DNA of 64,000 nucleotides from Kutzneria sp036403095. GTDB lineage: Bacteria; Actinomycetota; Actinomycetes; Mycobacteriales; Pseudonocardiaceae. The DNA lies in assembly GCA_036403095.1 (NCBI GenBank), contig DASWRQ010000035.1, forward strand, positions 14,707-78,706, read 5' to 3'. The notes under the pieces were generated by a model. It was not told the origin of the DNA. It saw only the letters and a list, made by a program, of their open reading frames with translations, and did not search any database. Below, piece after piece: positions 41,055 through 49,301 of the stretch. Both the position numbers and the translations under genes were made by a program. Numbering within the stretch: position 1 is the first letter of the stretch; every line of letters begins with the position of its first letter.

Positions 41055-41330
41055 GTGGCTAGCGTGCACCGGGTGGAGCTGCGCGGCGGTCTGAACACGG
41101 TGTGGTTGATCGACGGTCGCGTGCACCGGCCGTCCGGGCCGTGGTCGCCTCGCGTGCATGCCTTGCTGCGCCACATATCCGACGCCGGTTTCGACGCCGC
41201 CCCGGTCCCGTTCGGCTTCGATGAAGAAGGCCGCGAGGTGCTGTCTTTCGTAGCAGGTGAAGTTGGTCACTGCGCCCATGCCGCGCGTACCGCGCGGGGC
41301 GAGGCCGCTCGTGACCGGTGCCTTCCCTAG
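41055..41330 (+). pseudogene. Truncated aminoglycoside phosphotransferase-like gene
   Basis: From GTG 41055 the frame reads an APH-superfamily N-terminus: GLNTVWLIDGRVHRPSGPWSPRVHALLRHISDAGFDAAPVPFGFDEEGREVLSFVAGEVG. After about residue 71 the family match stops, exactly where the palindromic repeat begins (CCGCGCGTACCGCGCGG at 41281). The remaining codons to the TAG at 41330 are repeat DNA. The ATP-binding Lys region and the HGD-x-H-x2-N catalytic loop are missing, so the product cannot be a working kinase. The lost part is not found further on. Confidence 0.75.
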
Positions 41331-41421
41331 CCACATTTTCAAGCGCCGCGTCAGCTTGGCGGTGAGGCGCGTCGGGCGGCGGCGCTCGAAAATGTGGCAA
41401 CGGTCCAGGCACCGGCGCGGC
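41281..41421 (-). repeat. Modular palindromic repeat, copy 3 (inverted)
   Basis: Nested inverted repeat: outer GCGAGGCCGC / GCGGCCTCGC, then CCGGTGCCTTCCCTAGCC / GGCAACGGTCCAGGCACCGG, then an inner stem CACATTTTCAAGCGCCGC / GCGGCGCTCGAAAATGTG with one mismatch and a 36-base loop. A flanking hairpin CCGCGCGTACCGCGCGG at 41281-41297 corresponds to the trailing hairpin of copies 4 and 5 in reverse orientation. It sits exactly at the break of the phosphotransferase remnant. Confidence 0.82.
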
Positions 41422-41479
41422 CTCGCGAAGGTCGGTGGCCTCATCGCTTGTGTCTGGCACGACTCAGTGCGAGGCCCCG

Positions 41480-41616
41480 CCGATGCTTCGCCCGGTTGCC
41501 GGGTTTCGGCCGCCGCTACCCACGCGCCCACCCACCCGAACCGGATGCGGCGGGCTAAATCCGGCAAGGGCGAGGCATCGGCTACCCGGGGGCCGAGCCC
41601 CGCGCGGAACGCGCGG
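41480..41616 (+). repeat. Modular palindromic repeat, copy 4
   Basis: Outer arms CCGATGCTTCGCCCGGTTGCC and GGCAAGGGCGAGGCATCGG pair with each other, including a compensated change (GAT/ATC instead of GGT/ACC in copies 1 and 2). The inner stem is imperfect. The trailing hairpin CCGCGCG-GAA-CGCGCGG at 41600-41616 is shared with copy 5. It lies 59 bases after copy 3, in the gap before the aldehyde dehydrogenase gene. Confidence 0.82.
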
Positions 41617-41746
41617 CGAAAACGCTGTATCGGCGGCATGCTCGGGCCGTTCCGGACCTGCATACGACAATCTGTACCGGTTGACCTGGTGTGTTGTACC
41701 TGATGGCCACCGGCGTGAACGGCCCTGGTGGTCATATCGTGTGGAT

Positions 41747-43204
41747 ATGGAAGACGCGATCGAGGCCAAGCCCCGCCCGAGCTGGATCGCCGGCCACGCC
41801 GAGCAGGGCGCGACCGAGCTGCTGGTTCGCCACCCGTACGACGGCACCGAGGTCGCCTCCGTCGCCGTGCCCGGTCCCGACCAGGTGGAGCGGGCCGTGC
41901 AGGCCGCCGCCGACGTGGCCGTGAAGTTCCGCTCGTCGCCCGCCCACCTGCGGGCCGGCGCGCTGATGCACGTGTCGGAGCAGCTGGCGGCCCGGCGCGA
42001 GGAGATCGCGGAGGTGATCACCGCCGAGAACGGCAAGCCGCTGAAGTGGGCCGACGGCGAGGTCAACCGGGCCATCTCCACGTTCCGCTTCGCCGCCGAG
42101 GAGGCCCGCCGGTTCACCGGCGAGCTGCAGCGGCTGGACACCGATCCGGCGGCCGAGGGCCGGCTGGCCCTGGTGCGGCGGGTGTCGCGGGGCCCGGTGC
42201 TGGGCATCGCCCCGTTCAACTTTCCGCTCAACCTGGTGGCGCACAAGGTCGCGCCGGCGCTGGCGGTCGGCTCGCCGATCATCGTCAAGCCGGCCCCGCG
42301 CACGCCGCTGTCGGCGCTGATCCTGGGCGAGATCCTGGCCGAGACCGACCTGCCCGAGGGCGCGTTCTCGGTGCTGCCGGTGGGCAATGAGGAAACCATC
42401 GCGCTGGTCAAGGACCCGCGGCTGCCGGTGGTGTCGTTCACCGGCTCCGGCCCGGTCGGCTGGTCGATCATGGACTCGGTGCCGCGCAAGCACGTCGTGC
42501 TGGAACTCGGCGGCAACGCGGCGGCCGTGGTCGCCGGGGACTGGAACTCCGAGGCGGACCTGGACTTCGCGGCCACGCGCATCGCGTTGTTCGCCAACTA
42601 CCAGGCCGGCCAGTCCTGCATCGCGGTGCAGCGGGTGATCGTGGACGCCGCCGTGGCCGAGGAGTTCGTGCCGCGGCTGGTGGCCAGCGTCCGCGACCTG
42701 ATCACCGGCGACCCGCACGACCCGGACGTCGAGGTCGGGCCGCTGGTCGACACCGCCGCCGCCGAGCGGGTGGCGGCCTGGGTCGACGAGGCCGTCGCGG
42801 CCGGCGCCGAGCTGCTGGCCGGCGGGCATCGCGCCGGCGCGACGGTCGAGCCCACCGTGCTCGCCAATGTGCCGCACGACAGCAAGGTCTGGGCCGAGGA
42901 GGTCTTCGGGCCGGTGCTGGCGGTGTCCGTTGTGGACGGTGCCGACGCGGCGCTGGCCGCCGTCAACGACTCGGCCTACGGGCTGCAGGCCGGCCTGTTC
43001 ACGCACGACCTCCAACTGGCCTTCCGCGCCGCCTCCGAGCTGGAGGTCGGCGGCTTGATCATCGGCGACGTGCCGTCGTATCGGGCCGACCAGATGCCCT
43101 ACGGCGGCGTGAAGGGCTCCGGCTTCGGCCGTGAGGGCCTGCGCTCGGCCATGGCCGACTTCACCGAAGAGCGTGTGCTGGTGCTGACCAACGTGAAGTT
43201 CTAG
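41747..43204 (+). CDS. Aldehyde dehydrogenase family protein
   Basis: 485-aa NAD(P)-dependent aldehyde dehydrogenase. Asn in IAPFNFPLNLVAHKVAPALAVG, nucleotide-binding FTGSGPVGWSIM, general-base Glu in VVLELGGNAAAVV, catalytic Cys in ANYQAGQSCIAVQRV, and EEVFGPVLAV near the C-terminus. Sequence motifs are closest to the succinate-semialdehyde/lactaldehyde group; the exact aldehyde is not evident. ATG 41747 with GTG 41741 as an alternative. It stands alone, flanked by repeats upstream and a convergent gene downstream. Confidence 0.9.
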   Translation: MEDAIEAKPRPSWIAGHAEQGATELLVRHPYDGTEVASVAVPGPDQVERAVQAAADVAVKFRSSPAHLRAGALMHVSEQLAARREEIAEVITAENGKPLKWADGEVNRAISTFRFAAEEARRFTGELQRLDTDPAAEGRLALVRRVSRGPVLGIAPFNFPLNLVAHKVAPALAVGSPIIVKPAPRTPLSALILGEILAETDLPEGAFSVLPVGNEETIALVKDPRLPVVSFTGSGPVGWSIMDSVPRKHVVLELGGNAAAVVAGDWNSEADLDFAATRIALFANYQAGQSCIAVQRVIVDAAVAEEFVPRLVASVRDLITGDPHDPDVEVGPLVDTAAAERVAAWVDEAVAAGAELLAGGHRAGATVEPTVLANVPHDSKVWAEEVFGPVLAVSVVDGADAALAAVNDSAYGLQAGLFTHDLQLAFRAASELEVGGLIIGDVPSYRADQMPYGGVKGSGFGREGLRSAMADFTEERVLVLTNVKF

Positions 43205-44256
43205 ACGCTGCGGGGACCGGGCCAGACCCGGTCCCCCAGCCGCTTGTCCCGGTCCAGCAACGCCTCGCGGGTATCGAGCACCGGCCCGGGCCAGTACAGC
43301 CTGATAGCGCTCAGCACCTTGGCTCGGTGTTCCACGGTCGCCGGCCTGTCGCAATGGGGTCCGCGGACGCCGACCAGGCAGAGCCCGGCCACGCCGTCGA
43401 CGTCCAGCCCCAGCCGGTCCGGCGCCTGCGTCGTCTTCACGAACAGCGCGTGGCCACCTTCCCGAGGCACCATCGCGACGAATTCCACCGCACGCCAGGG
43501 GATTGCGGAAAATTCGGTCATCTTGATCCCGTCCGGGCTGATGGTCAGCTCGCCGCCGTCGGGCGGGAACATCCCCCGGACCACATGGCCGATTCCGTAC
43601 CCCGCCGGCGCTGCGATGCCCGCCGTGACCACGGCCAGCCCGAACACCAGCAGCCCCGGCAGGTCGGTCAGGTACAACACGAGCAGCGTGGCCACCAGGG
43701 CGAAGGGGAACGCGATCTTGGCCGGGTGCAGGGTGTAGCGCAGCTCGGACGGCAGCAGGGCGAAGGTGGCCGTCCGCGCCTGCACCTCCGCGGTCCGTAG
43801 CACCCGCAGACCCTCGAAGCCGACCACCTCGTGCGGCGTCGCCACCACGACCAGGAGCTGCCCCGGCCACGTGCGCATGGCTCGGAACTCCCTTACCTGG
43901 TCCAGGGTTCTGACGTTCAGCAGCAGCACCAGGAGCTGGTGCGGCAGCAGGTTCGCGTTGTCCCGCCAGCTCTCCTCGGCGAAGTCGACGACGGCGGTCT
44001 TGTCCCGGTAGTACGCGCTGCCGGCCCGGCCGGCCCAGAACCGGACGGCCCGGACCGCGTCGGTTCCGATGACCACCAACGGCTTTCCGCCCTCGACGGC
44101 GTTGCCGATCGCCCGCTCCAGAGCCAGCAGGTACGCCGAGACCTTCGGCTTGGGCGGCTCCGGGGCCGCATGGATGTGGAGCTCGCGGGCCTGGTAGACG
44201 TCACCGTGCACCGACCCGCTGACCTCGTTGTTCACGCTGCCGGCGTCGTCCTCCAC
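43201..44256 (-). CDS. Membrane protein with actinobacterial SG-V-G-V N-terminal motif, 351 aa
   Basis: Starts at GTG 44256. The first 30 residues read VNNEVSGSVHGDVYQARELHIH, a short beta-repeat motif seen at the N-terminus of many actinobacterial STAND, helicase and other signalling or conflict proteins. Residues about 55-165 are an alpha/beta domain of unknown type (KPLVVIGTDAVRAVRFW, QLLVVVATPHEVVGFEG). Two spans follow (about 178-225), then a C-terminal PH-like domain (GGELTISPDGIKMTEFSAIPWRAVEFVAMV). Function unknown. It converges on the aldehyde dehydrogenase gene with a 4-base overlap. Confidence 0.72.
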   Translation of the reverse strand: MEDDAGSVNNEVSGSVHGDVYQARELHIHAAPEPPKPKVSAYLLALERAIGNAVEGGKPLVVIGTDAVRAVRFWAGRAGSAYYRDKTAVVDFAEESWRDNANLLPHQLLVLLLNVRTLDQVREFRAMRTWPGQLLVVVATPHEVVGFEGLRVLRTAEVQARTATFALLPSELRYTLHPAKIAFPFALVATLLVLYLTDLPGLLVFGLAVVTAGIAAPAGYGIGHVVRGMFPPDGGELTISPDGIKMTEFSAIPWRAVEFVAMVPREGGHALFVKTTQAPDRLGLDVDGVAGLCLVGVRGPHCDRPATVEHRAKVLSAIRLYWPGPVLDTREALLDRDKRLGDRVWPGPRSV

Positions 44257-44290
44257 CCCGGGAAGGTCGCGGGCGGTGCGTGACCCGTTA

Positions 44291-45811
44291 CTACGCCTTG
44301 GTCACCGACTGGGCGAAGGACAGCACGCCGTCCGGATCGTACTGCTGGCCGACCTTGCGCAGACGGGCAAGGTTGGGCCCGTAGTAGGCGGTCCCCCAGT
44401 CGGGCAGGCTTTGGTCGATGTAGTTGACGTACGCGCCGTCGCCGATGACCGAGCCGAGGTTGTCGCGGACCTCGCCGACGGCCGTGCGGGCCGAGGCCGC
44501 GGTCGAGCCCTGGTAGATCTGGGCCGTGGCCAGCGCGCCGCGGTGCGGGAAGGCCGTGTCCGTCGCGCCGACCCTCGCGGCCGCGCCGCCGATGCTGTCC
44601 AGCAGCACGTCCATGCCACTGCGGCCGGCCATCAGCTCGGCGAACTTTCCGGTGTCGGCCAACGGCTTCGTCAACACCCGCGAGGTCGCCGTGAACGACT
44701 CCCTTTTCAGCACGCCGTTTCCGTTCCAGCTCGGGGTGCACTGGGCGGTGCTGTACGAGGCGCAGCCGCCGAAGTACTTCATCGCGTCCAAATAGGACTT
44801 GGACAGCGAGTACCGGTTGGTCGGCTGGGTGCCGGTGGCCGAGATCAGGTTGTTCAGCAACGGCGTCAGGCCCGACGGCGAGCCGACGAAGCAGCCGTTG
44901 ATCCGGCAGGTCGGCGGATTGCCGCCGGAGACGCCCATCGTCGTCCACAGCTCATCCGGGGCGGTCGCGACGAACTGCTGCCAGCCGCCCAGCACGTCGG
45001 CCACCGAGCCGCCCGGGAACTGCAGCTGGAAAACCGTCAGCTGTGGCGCCTGCTCGGTCTGGAAGGTGAAGGAGGTGACGATGCCGAAGTTGCCGCCGCC
45101 TCCGCCGCGCAGCGCCCAGAACAGGTCCGGCTCCTGCTGGGCCGAGACCGTGCGCAGCTTGCCGTCGCCCGTGACGATCTGCGCCGACACCAGCTTGTCG
45201 CAGGTCAGGCCGTACTTCGTGGTCAGCACGCCGACCCCGCCGCCCAGCGTCAGGCCGCCGATGCCGACCGTCGGGCACGATCCCGCCGGCAGGCACCTCC
45301 CCGCGTCCGCCAGCGCCGCGTACACGTCCATCAGCCGGGCGCCGGCCCCGATCGTCGCCGTGCCGTCCGGCTGGACCTGGACGTCCTTCATCGCGCCGAG
45401 ATCCACCACCAGTCCACTGTCCGGTGTGGAGTATCCGGTGTAGCTGTGGCCGCCGCTGCGGGCCGCGATCGGGATCCTCGACGCGTACGCCTGGGCCACG
45501 CAGGCCTGCACGTCGCTCGGGTTCGCCACCTGGGCCACCGCCGCCGGGTTCCGGCTGTCGAACAGCGGGTTGTAGGCCAGCTTCGCCGTCGCGTACCCGT
45601 CGTCCTGCGGCAGCACCAGCTTGCCCGCCAGCTGCCCGCGCAGCTTGTTCCAGTCCGGCGGCACCGCCGGCGGCCGCGTTGTCGTCGTCGGCGTCGCGCT
45701 CGTCGTCGACGTCACCGGACCGGGTGACCCGTTCGGCGAGCATGCCGCCACCGCGACCGCCGTCGCCCCCAACCCCGCCGCCTGCAAGAACGCCCGCCGA
45801 CTGACCGCCAT
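44291..45811 (-). CDS. Secreted FAD-linked oxidase (berberine-bridge-enzyme type), Tat lipoprotein
   Basis: 506 aa. Tat signal SRRAFLQAAGLGATAVAVAAC with a lipobox Cys at about residue 25, then a Ser/Thr-rich spacer. PCMH-type FAD domain with AARSGGHSYTGYSTPDSG (His for one covalent FAD bond) and TTKYGLTCDKLVSAQIV (Cys for the second), so bicovalent FAD is likely. C-terminal BBE motif near the end: YVNYIDQSLPDWGTAYYG and NLARLRKVGQQYDPDGVLSF. ATG 45811 is supported by an AGGAGG site and by the signal sequence starting there. Family members oxidise sugars, alkaloids and other alcohols or amines; the substrate is unknown. Confidence 0.92.
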   Translation of the reverse strand: MAVSRRAFLQAAGLGATAVAVAACSPNGSPGPVTSTTSATPTTTTRPPAVPPDWNKLRGQLAGKLVLPQDDGYATAKLAYNPLFDSRNPAAVAQVANPSDVQACVAQAYASRIPIAARSGGHSYTGYSTPDSGLVVDLGAMKDVQVQPDGTATIGAGARLMDVYAALADAGRCLPAGSCPTVGIGGLTLGGGVGVLTTKYGLTCDKLVSAQIVTGDGKLRTVSAQQEPDLFWALRGGGGGNFGIVTSFTFQTEQAPQLTVFQLQFPGGSVADVLGGWQQFVATAPDELWTTMGVSGGNPPTCRINGCFVGSPSGLTPLLNNLISATGTQPTNRYSLSKSYLDAMKYFGGCASYSTAQCTPSWNGNGVLKRESFTATSRVLTKPLADTGKFAELMAGRSGMDVLLDSIGGAAARVGATDTAFPHRGALATAQIYQGSTAASARTAVGEVRDNLGSVIGDGAYVNYIDQSLPDWGTAYYGPNLARLRKVGQQYDPDGVLSFAQSVTKA

Positions 45812-45904
45812 CCTGGACACCTCCTGACCCGAGGACGTGTCGGAACCGCCCACGTTGCCAGCAGTCTTCCAACCTTCGCCGACGGCCGCTCGCCGGAGAA
45901 GCCA

Positions 45905-47596
45905 CTACCCCAGCTTCAGGGCCCCCGGAGCGTCGGCGGGGACGACGGGTTGCTTGGGGGCGACCGGGGCCAGTCGGCGGTACTCGGAGCCGGCGACCGG
46001 GCGCCGGTCCTGCTCGCCCTTGTTGGGCCAGAGGGCGAAGGCCCGCTCGGCCTGGGCGGTGATGGTCAGCGAGGGGTTGACGCCGAGGTTGGCGGAGATG
46101 GCGGCGCCGTCCACAACGGACAGGCCGGGATGGCCGAAGACGCGGTGGTACGGGTCGATGACACCCTCGTCGGCGGAGGAGCCGATGGCGCAGCCGCCGA
46201 TGAAGTGGGCGGTGAGGGGGATGTTGGCCAGCTCGCCCCAGGTGCCGCCGGGCATGCCGCCGATGTGCTTGGCCGCCAACTGGTTGGCCAGGTGACCGGC
46301 GGGGATGAAGGTGGGATTGGGCACGCCGTGCCCCTGCTTGGAAGTGAGCTTGCCCCGCCGCGTGTAGGTGGTGATGGAGTTGTCGAGGCTCTGCATCACC
46401 AACAGGATCACGGTCCGCTCGCTCCACCGGTGCACGGAGAGCATGCGAGCGGTGAGCACGGGATGCCGCACGGCGTAGCGGAGGAACTGCTGCCAGCGGG
46501 GAACGGGCAGGGAGCCGTCGGTGGCGATGGTCTGCAGCAGCCCCATGGCATTGCTGCCCTTGCCGTAGCGAACGGGCTCGATATGGGTGGTGGCGTCGGG
46601 ATGGATGGACGACGTGATGGCCACCCCGCGGCTGAAGTCCTGAGCCGGGTCGTAGGAGAGCCGACCGGCGCCGATGATGGCCTCGGAGTTGGTACGGGTG
46701 AGCTCGCCGAGACGCCGCGACAACCGGGGCAGAGCGCCGGAGTCACGCATCTGGTGCAGCAGGTTCTGGGTGCCCCAGGTGCCGGCGGCCAGCACGACCT
46801 GACCGGCGGTGATGGACGACCGGCCGCCGAAGCGGGCGCCGGTGCGCCGGGTGTCGACGCGCCAGGTGCCGTCGGACAGTTCCCGAAGCCCGCTCACGGT
46901 GGTCATCGGCAGCACCTGGGCCCCGGCCCGCTCCGCGAGGTACAGGTAGTTCTTGACCAGGGTGTTCTTGGCCCCGACCCGACACCCGGTCATGCAGGAG
47001 CCGCACTCGGTGCAGCCGGTGCGCGACGGGCCGACGCCGCCGAAGAAGGGGTCGGGCACGGTCTTGCCGGGCTCGCCGAAGTGCACGCCGACCGGGGTCG
47101 GGTGGTACGAGTCGGAGATGCCCATGTCCGCGGCGACCTGCTGCATGACCCGGTCGGACGGCGTGGTGGTCGGGTTGGTGACCACGCCGAGCATGCGGCT
47201 GGCCTGGTCGTAGAACGGGGAGAGCTCGGCCTCCCAGTCGGTGATGTGGGCCCACTGGGGATCGTCGAAGAACGGCCGCAGCGGCCGGTACAAGGTGTTG
47301 GCGTAGACGAGCGACCCGCCGCCGACGCCGGCCCCGGCCAGCACCATGACGTTGCGCAGGGTGTGGATGCGCTGGATGCCGTAGCAGCCGAGCTGGGGGG
47401 CCCACAGGAAGCGCCGCAGGTCCCACGAGGTCTTGGCGAACTCCTCGTCGCTGAACCGCCGCCCCGCCTCCAGCACGGCGACCTTGTAGCCCTTCTCGGT
47501 CAGCCGCAGCGCGGCGACGCTGCCACCGAAGCCGGAACCGACCACCACGACGTCGTAATCGACGGAAGCGCCGTTGCTACTCGTCAGTAGGCCCAT
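45905..47596 (-). CDS. choD: GMC oxidoreductase, cholesterol oxidase (ChoD)-like
   Basis: 563 aa. N-terminal FAD fold DYDVVVVGSGFGGSVAALRLTEKGYKVAVLEAG, AGAGVGGGSLVYANTLYRP, a Cys-rich TGCTECGSCMTGCRVGAKNT insert, and the C-terminal AHFIGGCAIGSSADEGVIDPYHRVFGHPGLSVVDGAAISANLGVNPSLTITA active-site block. This is the actinobacterial ChoD type encoded beside guaB3 in M. tuberculosis (Rv3409c). In mycobacteria a role in cholesterol use has been questioned, so the sterol substrate is uncertain. ATG 47596 removes a non-homologous extension. No signal peptide. Confidence 0.88.
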   Translation of the reverse strand: MGLLTSSNGASVDYDVVVVGSGFGGSVAALRLTEKGYKVAVLEAGRRFSDEEFAKTSWDLRRFLWAPQLGCYGIQRIHTLRNVMVLAGAGVGGGSLVYANTLYRPLRPFFDDPQWAHITDWEAELSPFYDQASRMLGVVTNPTTTPSDRVMQQVAADMGISDSYHPTPVGVHFGEPGKTVPDPFFGGVGPSRTGCTECGSCMTGCRVGAKNTLVKNYLYLAERAGAQVLPMTTVSGLRELSDGTWRVDTRRTGARFGGRSSITAGQVVLAAGTWGTQNLLHQMRDSGALPRLSRRLGELTRTNSEAIIGAGRLSYDPAQDFSRGVAITSSIHPDATTHIEPVRYGKGSNAMGLLQTIATDGSLPVPRWQQFLRYAVRHPVLTARMLSVHRWSERTVILLVMQSLDNSITTYTRRGKLTSKQGHGVPNPTFIPAGHLANQLAAKHIGGMPGGTWGELANIPLTAHFIGGCAIGSSADEGVIDPYHRVFGHPGLSVVDGAAISANLGVNPSLTITAQAERAFALWPNKGEQDRRPVAGSEYRRLAPVAPKQPVVPADAPGALKLG

Positions 47597-47621
47597 AGCG
47601 CCGAGGGTAGGCCGAACGGAG

Positions 47622-48122
47622 TTACGGCACCAGATCGGTCCGCAAGATGCTGTACATGACCATGTCCCGCCGCACGCCGTCACGGACGTGGGCGCCCCGG
47701 ATCAGGCCCTCGCGGACCAGGCCAGCCTTCTCCAACGCCCGCTGCTCGGCGATGTTCTCCGCGTCGGTGCCGGCCTCGATCCGGCCGTACGGCGTGGTGG
47801 CGAACAGGTGCTCGACCAGCAGCCGCTGCGAGATCGAGCCGACGCCCCGCCCGCGGGCGGACGGCAGCAGCCCGATGCCGATGTTCCAGGCCACGCAGCC
47901 CACGGTCGGCCCGTACATCACGGCATGCCAGCTGACCAGGCCCAGCCGCTCGTCGGTGGCGGCGTCCACCACGAGCAGCCGGTGGATCTGCACCTTGAGC
48001 AGACCGTGCGGCTTGTCGTCCTCATCGGGCTCGAAGTCGCCGTTGTACCGGTCGCGGATGTGGTCGACGTCCTCCTGGGTCGGCTCGACCAACGCCACGC
48101 CGTCCCGCGCGGCGACGGTCAT
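47622..48122 (-). CDS. GNAT family N-acetyltransferase
   Basis: 166 aa. Acetyl-CoA-binding motif A at about residues 85-105 (IGIGLLPSARGRGVGSISQRLLVEHLF), motif B TDAENIAEQRALEKAGLVREGL. Resembles RimJ/RimL-type ribosomal-protein acetyltransferases. ATG 48122 overlaps the guaB3 stop (ATGA), so it is translationally coupled to guaB3; the link in function is unknown. Confidence 0.88.
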   Translation of the reverse strand: MTVAARDGVALVEPTQEDVDHIRDRYNGDFEPDEDDKPHGLLKVQIHRLLVVDAATDERLGLVSWHAVMYGPTVGCVAWNIGIGLLPSARGRGVGSISQRLLVEHLFATTPYGRIEAGTDAENIAEQRALEKAGLVREGLIRGAHVRDGVRRDMVMYSILRTDLVP

Positions 48123-49249
48123 CCGCGCACCGTGAGACCGACCTTCTGGAACTCCTTCAGGTCGGAGTAGCCGGTCTTGGCCATCGCCCGCTTGAGCGCG
48201 CCGAACAGGTTGACCGCGCCGTCCGGGTCGGCCGACGGCCCGAACAGCAGGGTCCGCAGGTCCACCTCGGCCTCGGCGCCGACGGTCACCCGCGACCGCG
48301 GCACGGACGGGTGCGCGGCGGCCGAGGTCCAGTACAGGCCCTGGCCGGGCGCCTCGGAGGCGGCCGACAGCGGCTCGCCCAGCATCACGGCGTCGGCGCC
48401 GCAGGCGACGGACTTGGCGATGTCGCCGCTGGAGTGCACGCCGCCGTCGGCGATCACGTGCACGTACCGGCCGCCGGTCTCGTCCAGGTAGTCCCGCCGG
48501 GCCGCCGCCGCGTCGGCGATGGCGGTGGCCATCGGCACACCGATGCCCAGCACCGAGTCGGTGGTGGTGACGCCGCTGGAGTGGCCGTAGCCGACGATCA
48601 CGCCGGCCGCGCCGGTGCGCATCAGGTGCATGGCCGTGCGGTAGTCGCCGACGCCGCCGGCGATCACCGGCACGTCCAGGTCGGCGATGAACTGCTTGAG
48701 GTTGATCGGCTCGCCGTCGCGGGCCACGTGCTCGGCCGACACGATCGTGCCCTGGAGCACCAGGATCTCCACGCCCGCGGCCAGCAGGTCCGGCGTCAGC
48801 TCGGCGGCGCGCTGCGGGCTGACCCGCACCGCGACGGTGACGCCGGAGTCGCGCACCTGCTTGATCGCCTCGGCGATCAGGTCGGCCTGGATGGGCGCCG
48901 CGTGCAGCTCCTGGAGCAGCCGGGTGACGGCCAGCGGGTCGTCCTCCTCGGCCGCCCTGGTCAGCCGGAACATGGCGTCCTCGACGTCTGAATGCCGGGC
49001 CCACAGCCCCTCGGCGTTGATCACGCCCAGCCCGCCCAGCTCGCCGACCGCCACCGCCGTGCGCGGCGAGACCACCGCGTCCGACGGGTGCGTGATCAGC
49101 GGGATGTCGAACCGATAGGCATCGATCTGCCACGACGTCGACACGTCCTTCGACGACCGTGTCCGCCGCGACGGGATGATCTCGATGTCATCCAGCTCGT
49201 AGGCCCGCCGCGCGGAGCGACCCATCCCGATCTCGACCAAGTCCCGCAC
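48119..49249 (-). CDS. guaB3: GuaB3-family IMP dehydrogenase-related protein
   Basis: 376 aa. VEIGMGRSARRAYELDDIEIIPSRRTRSSKDVSTSWQ start is diagnostic for GuaB3. TIM barrel with GYGHSSGVTTTDSVLGIGVPMATAI and VIADGGVHSSGDIAKSVACGADAVMLGEPLSAASEAPG; the CBS pair of true IMPDH is absent. GuaB3 from cyanobacteria was reported to act as a GMP reductase; the activity in actinomycetes is inferred. GTG 49249 is supported by an AGGGGA site and homologous start. 52 bases downstream of guaB. Confidence 0.94.
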   Translation of the reverse strand: MRDLVEIGMGRSARRAYELDDIEIIPSRRTRSSKDVSTSWQIDAYRFDIPLITHPSDAVVSPRTAVAVGELGGLGVINAEGLWARHSDVEDAMFRLTRAAEEDDPLAVTRLLQELHAAPIQADLIAEAIKQVRDSGVTVAVRVSPQRAAELTPDLLAAGVEILVLQGTIVSAEHVARDGEPINLKQFIADLDVPVIAGGVGDYRTAMHLMRTGAAGVIVGYGHSSGVTTTDSVLGIGVPMATAIADAAAARRDYLDETGGRYVHVIADGGVHSSGDIAKSVACGADAVMLGEPLSAASEAPGQGLYWTSAAAHPSVPRSRVTVGAEAEVDLRTLLFGPSADPDGAVNLFGALKRAMAKTGYSDLKEFQKVGLTVRG

Positions 49250-49301
49250 GGCGTTCCCCTTTTCCACGCTGATCACACAAACCCGACGAGACTAGACCAG
49301 G

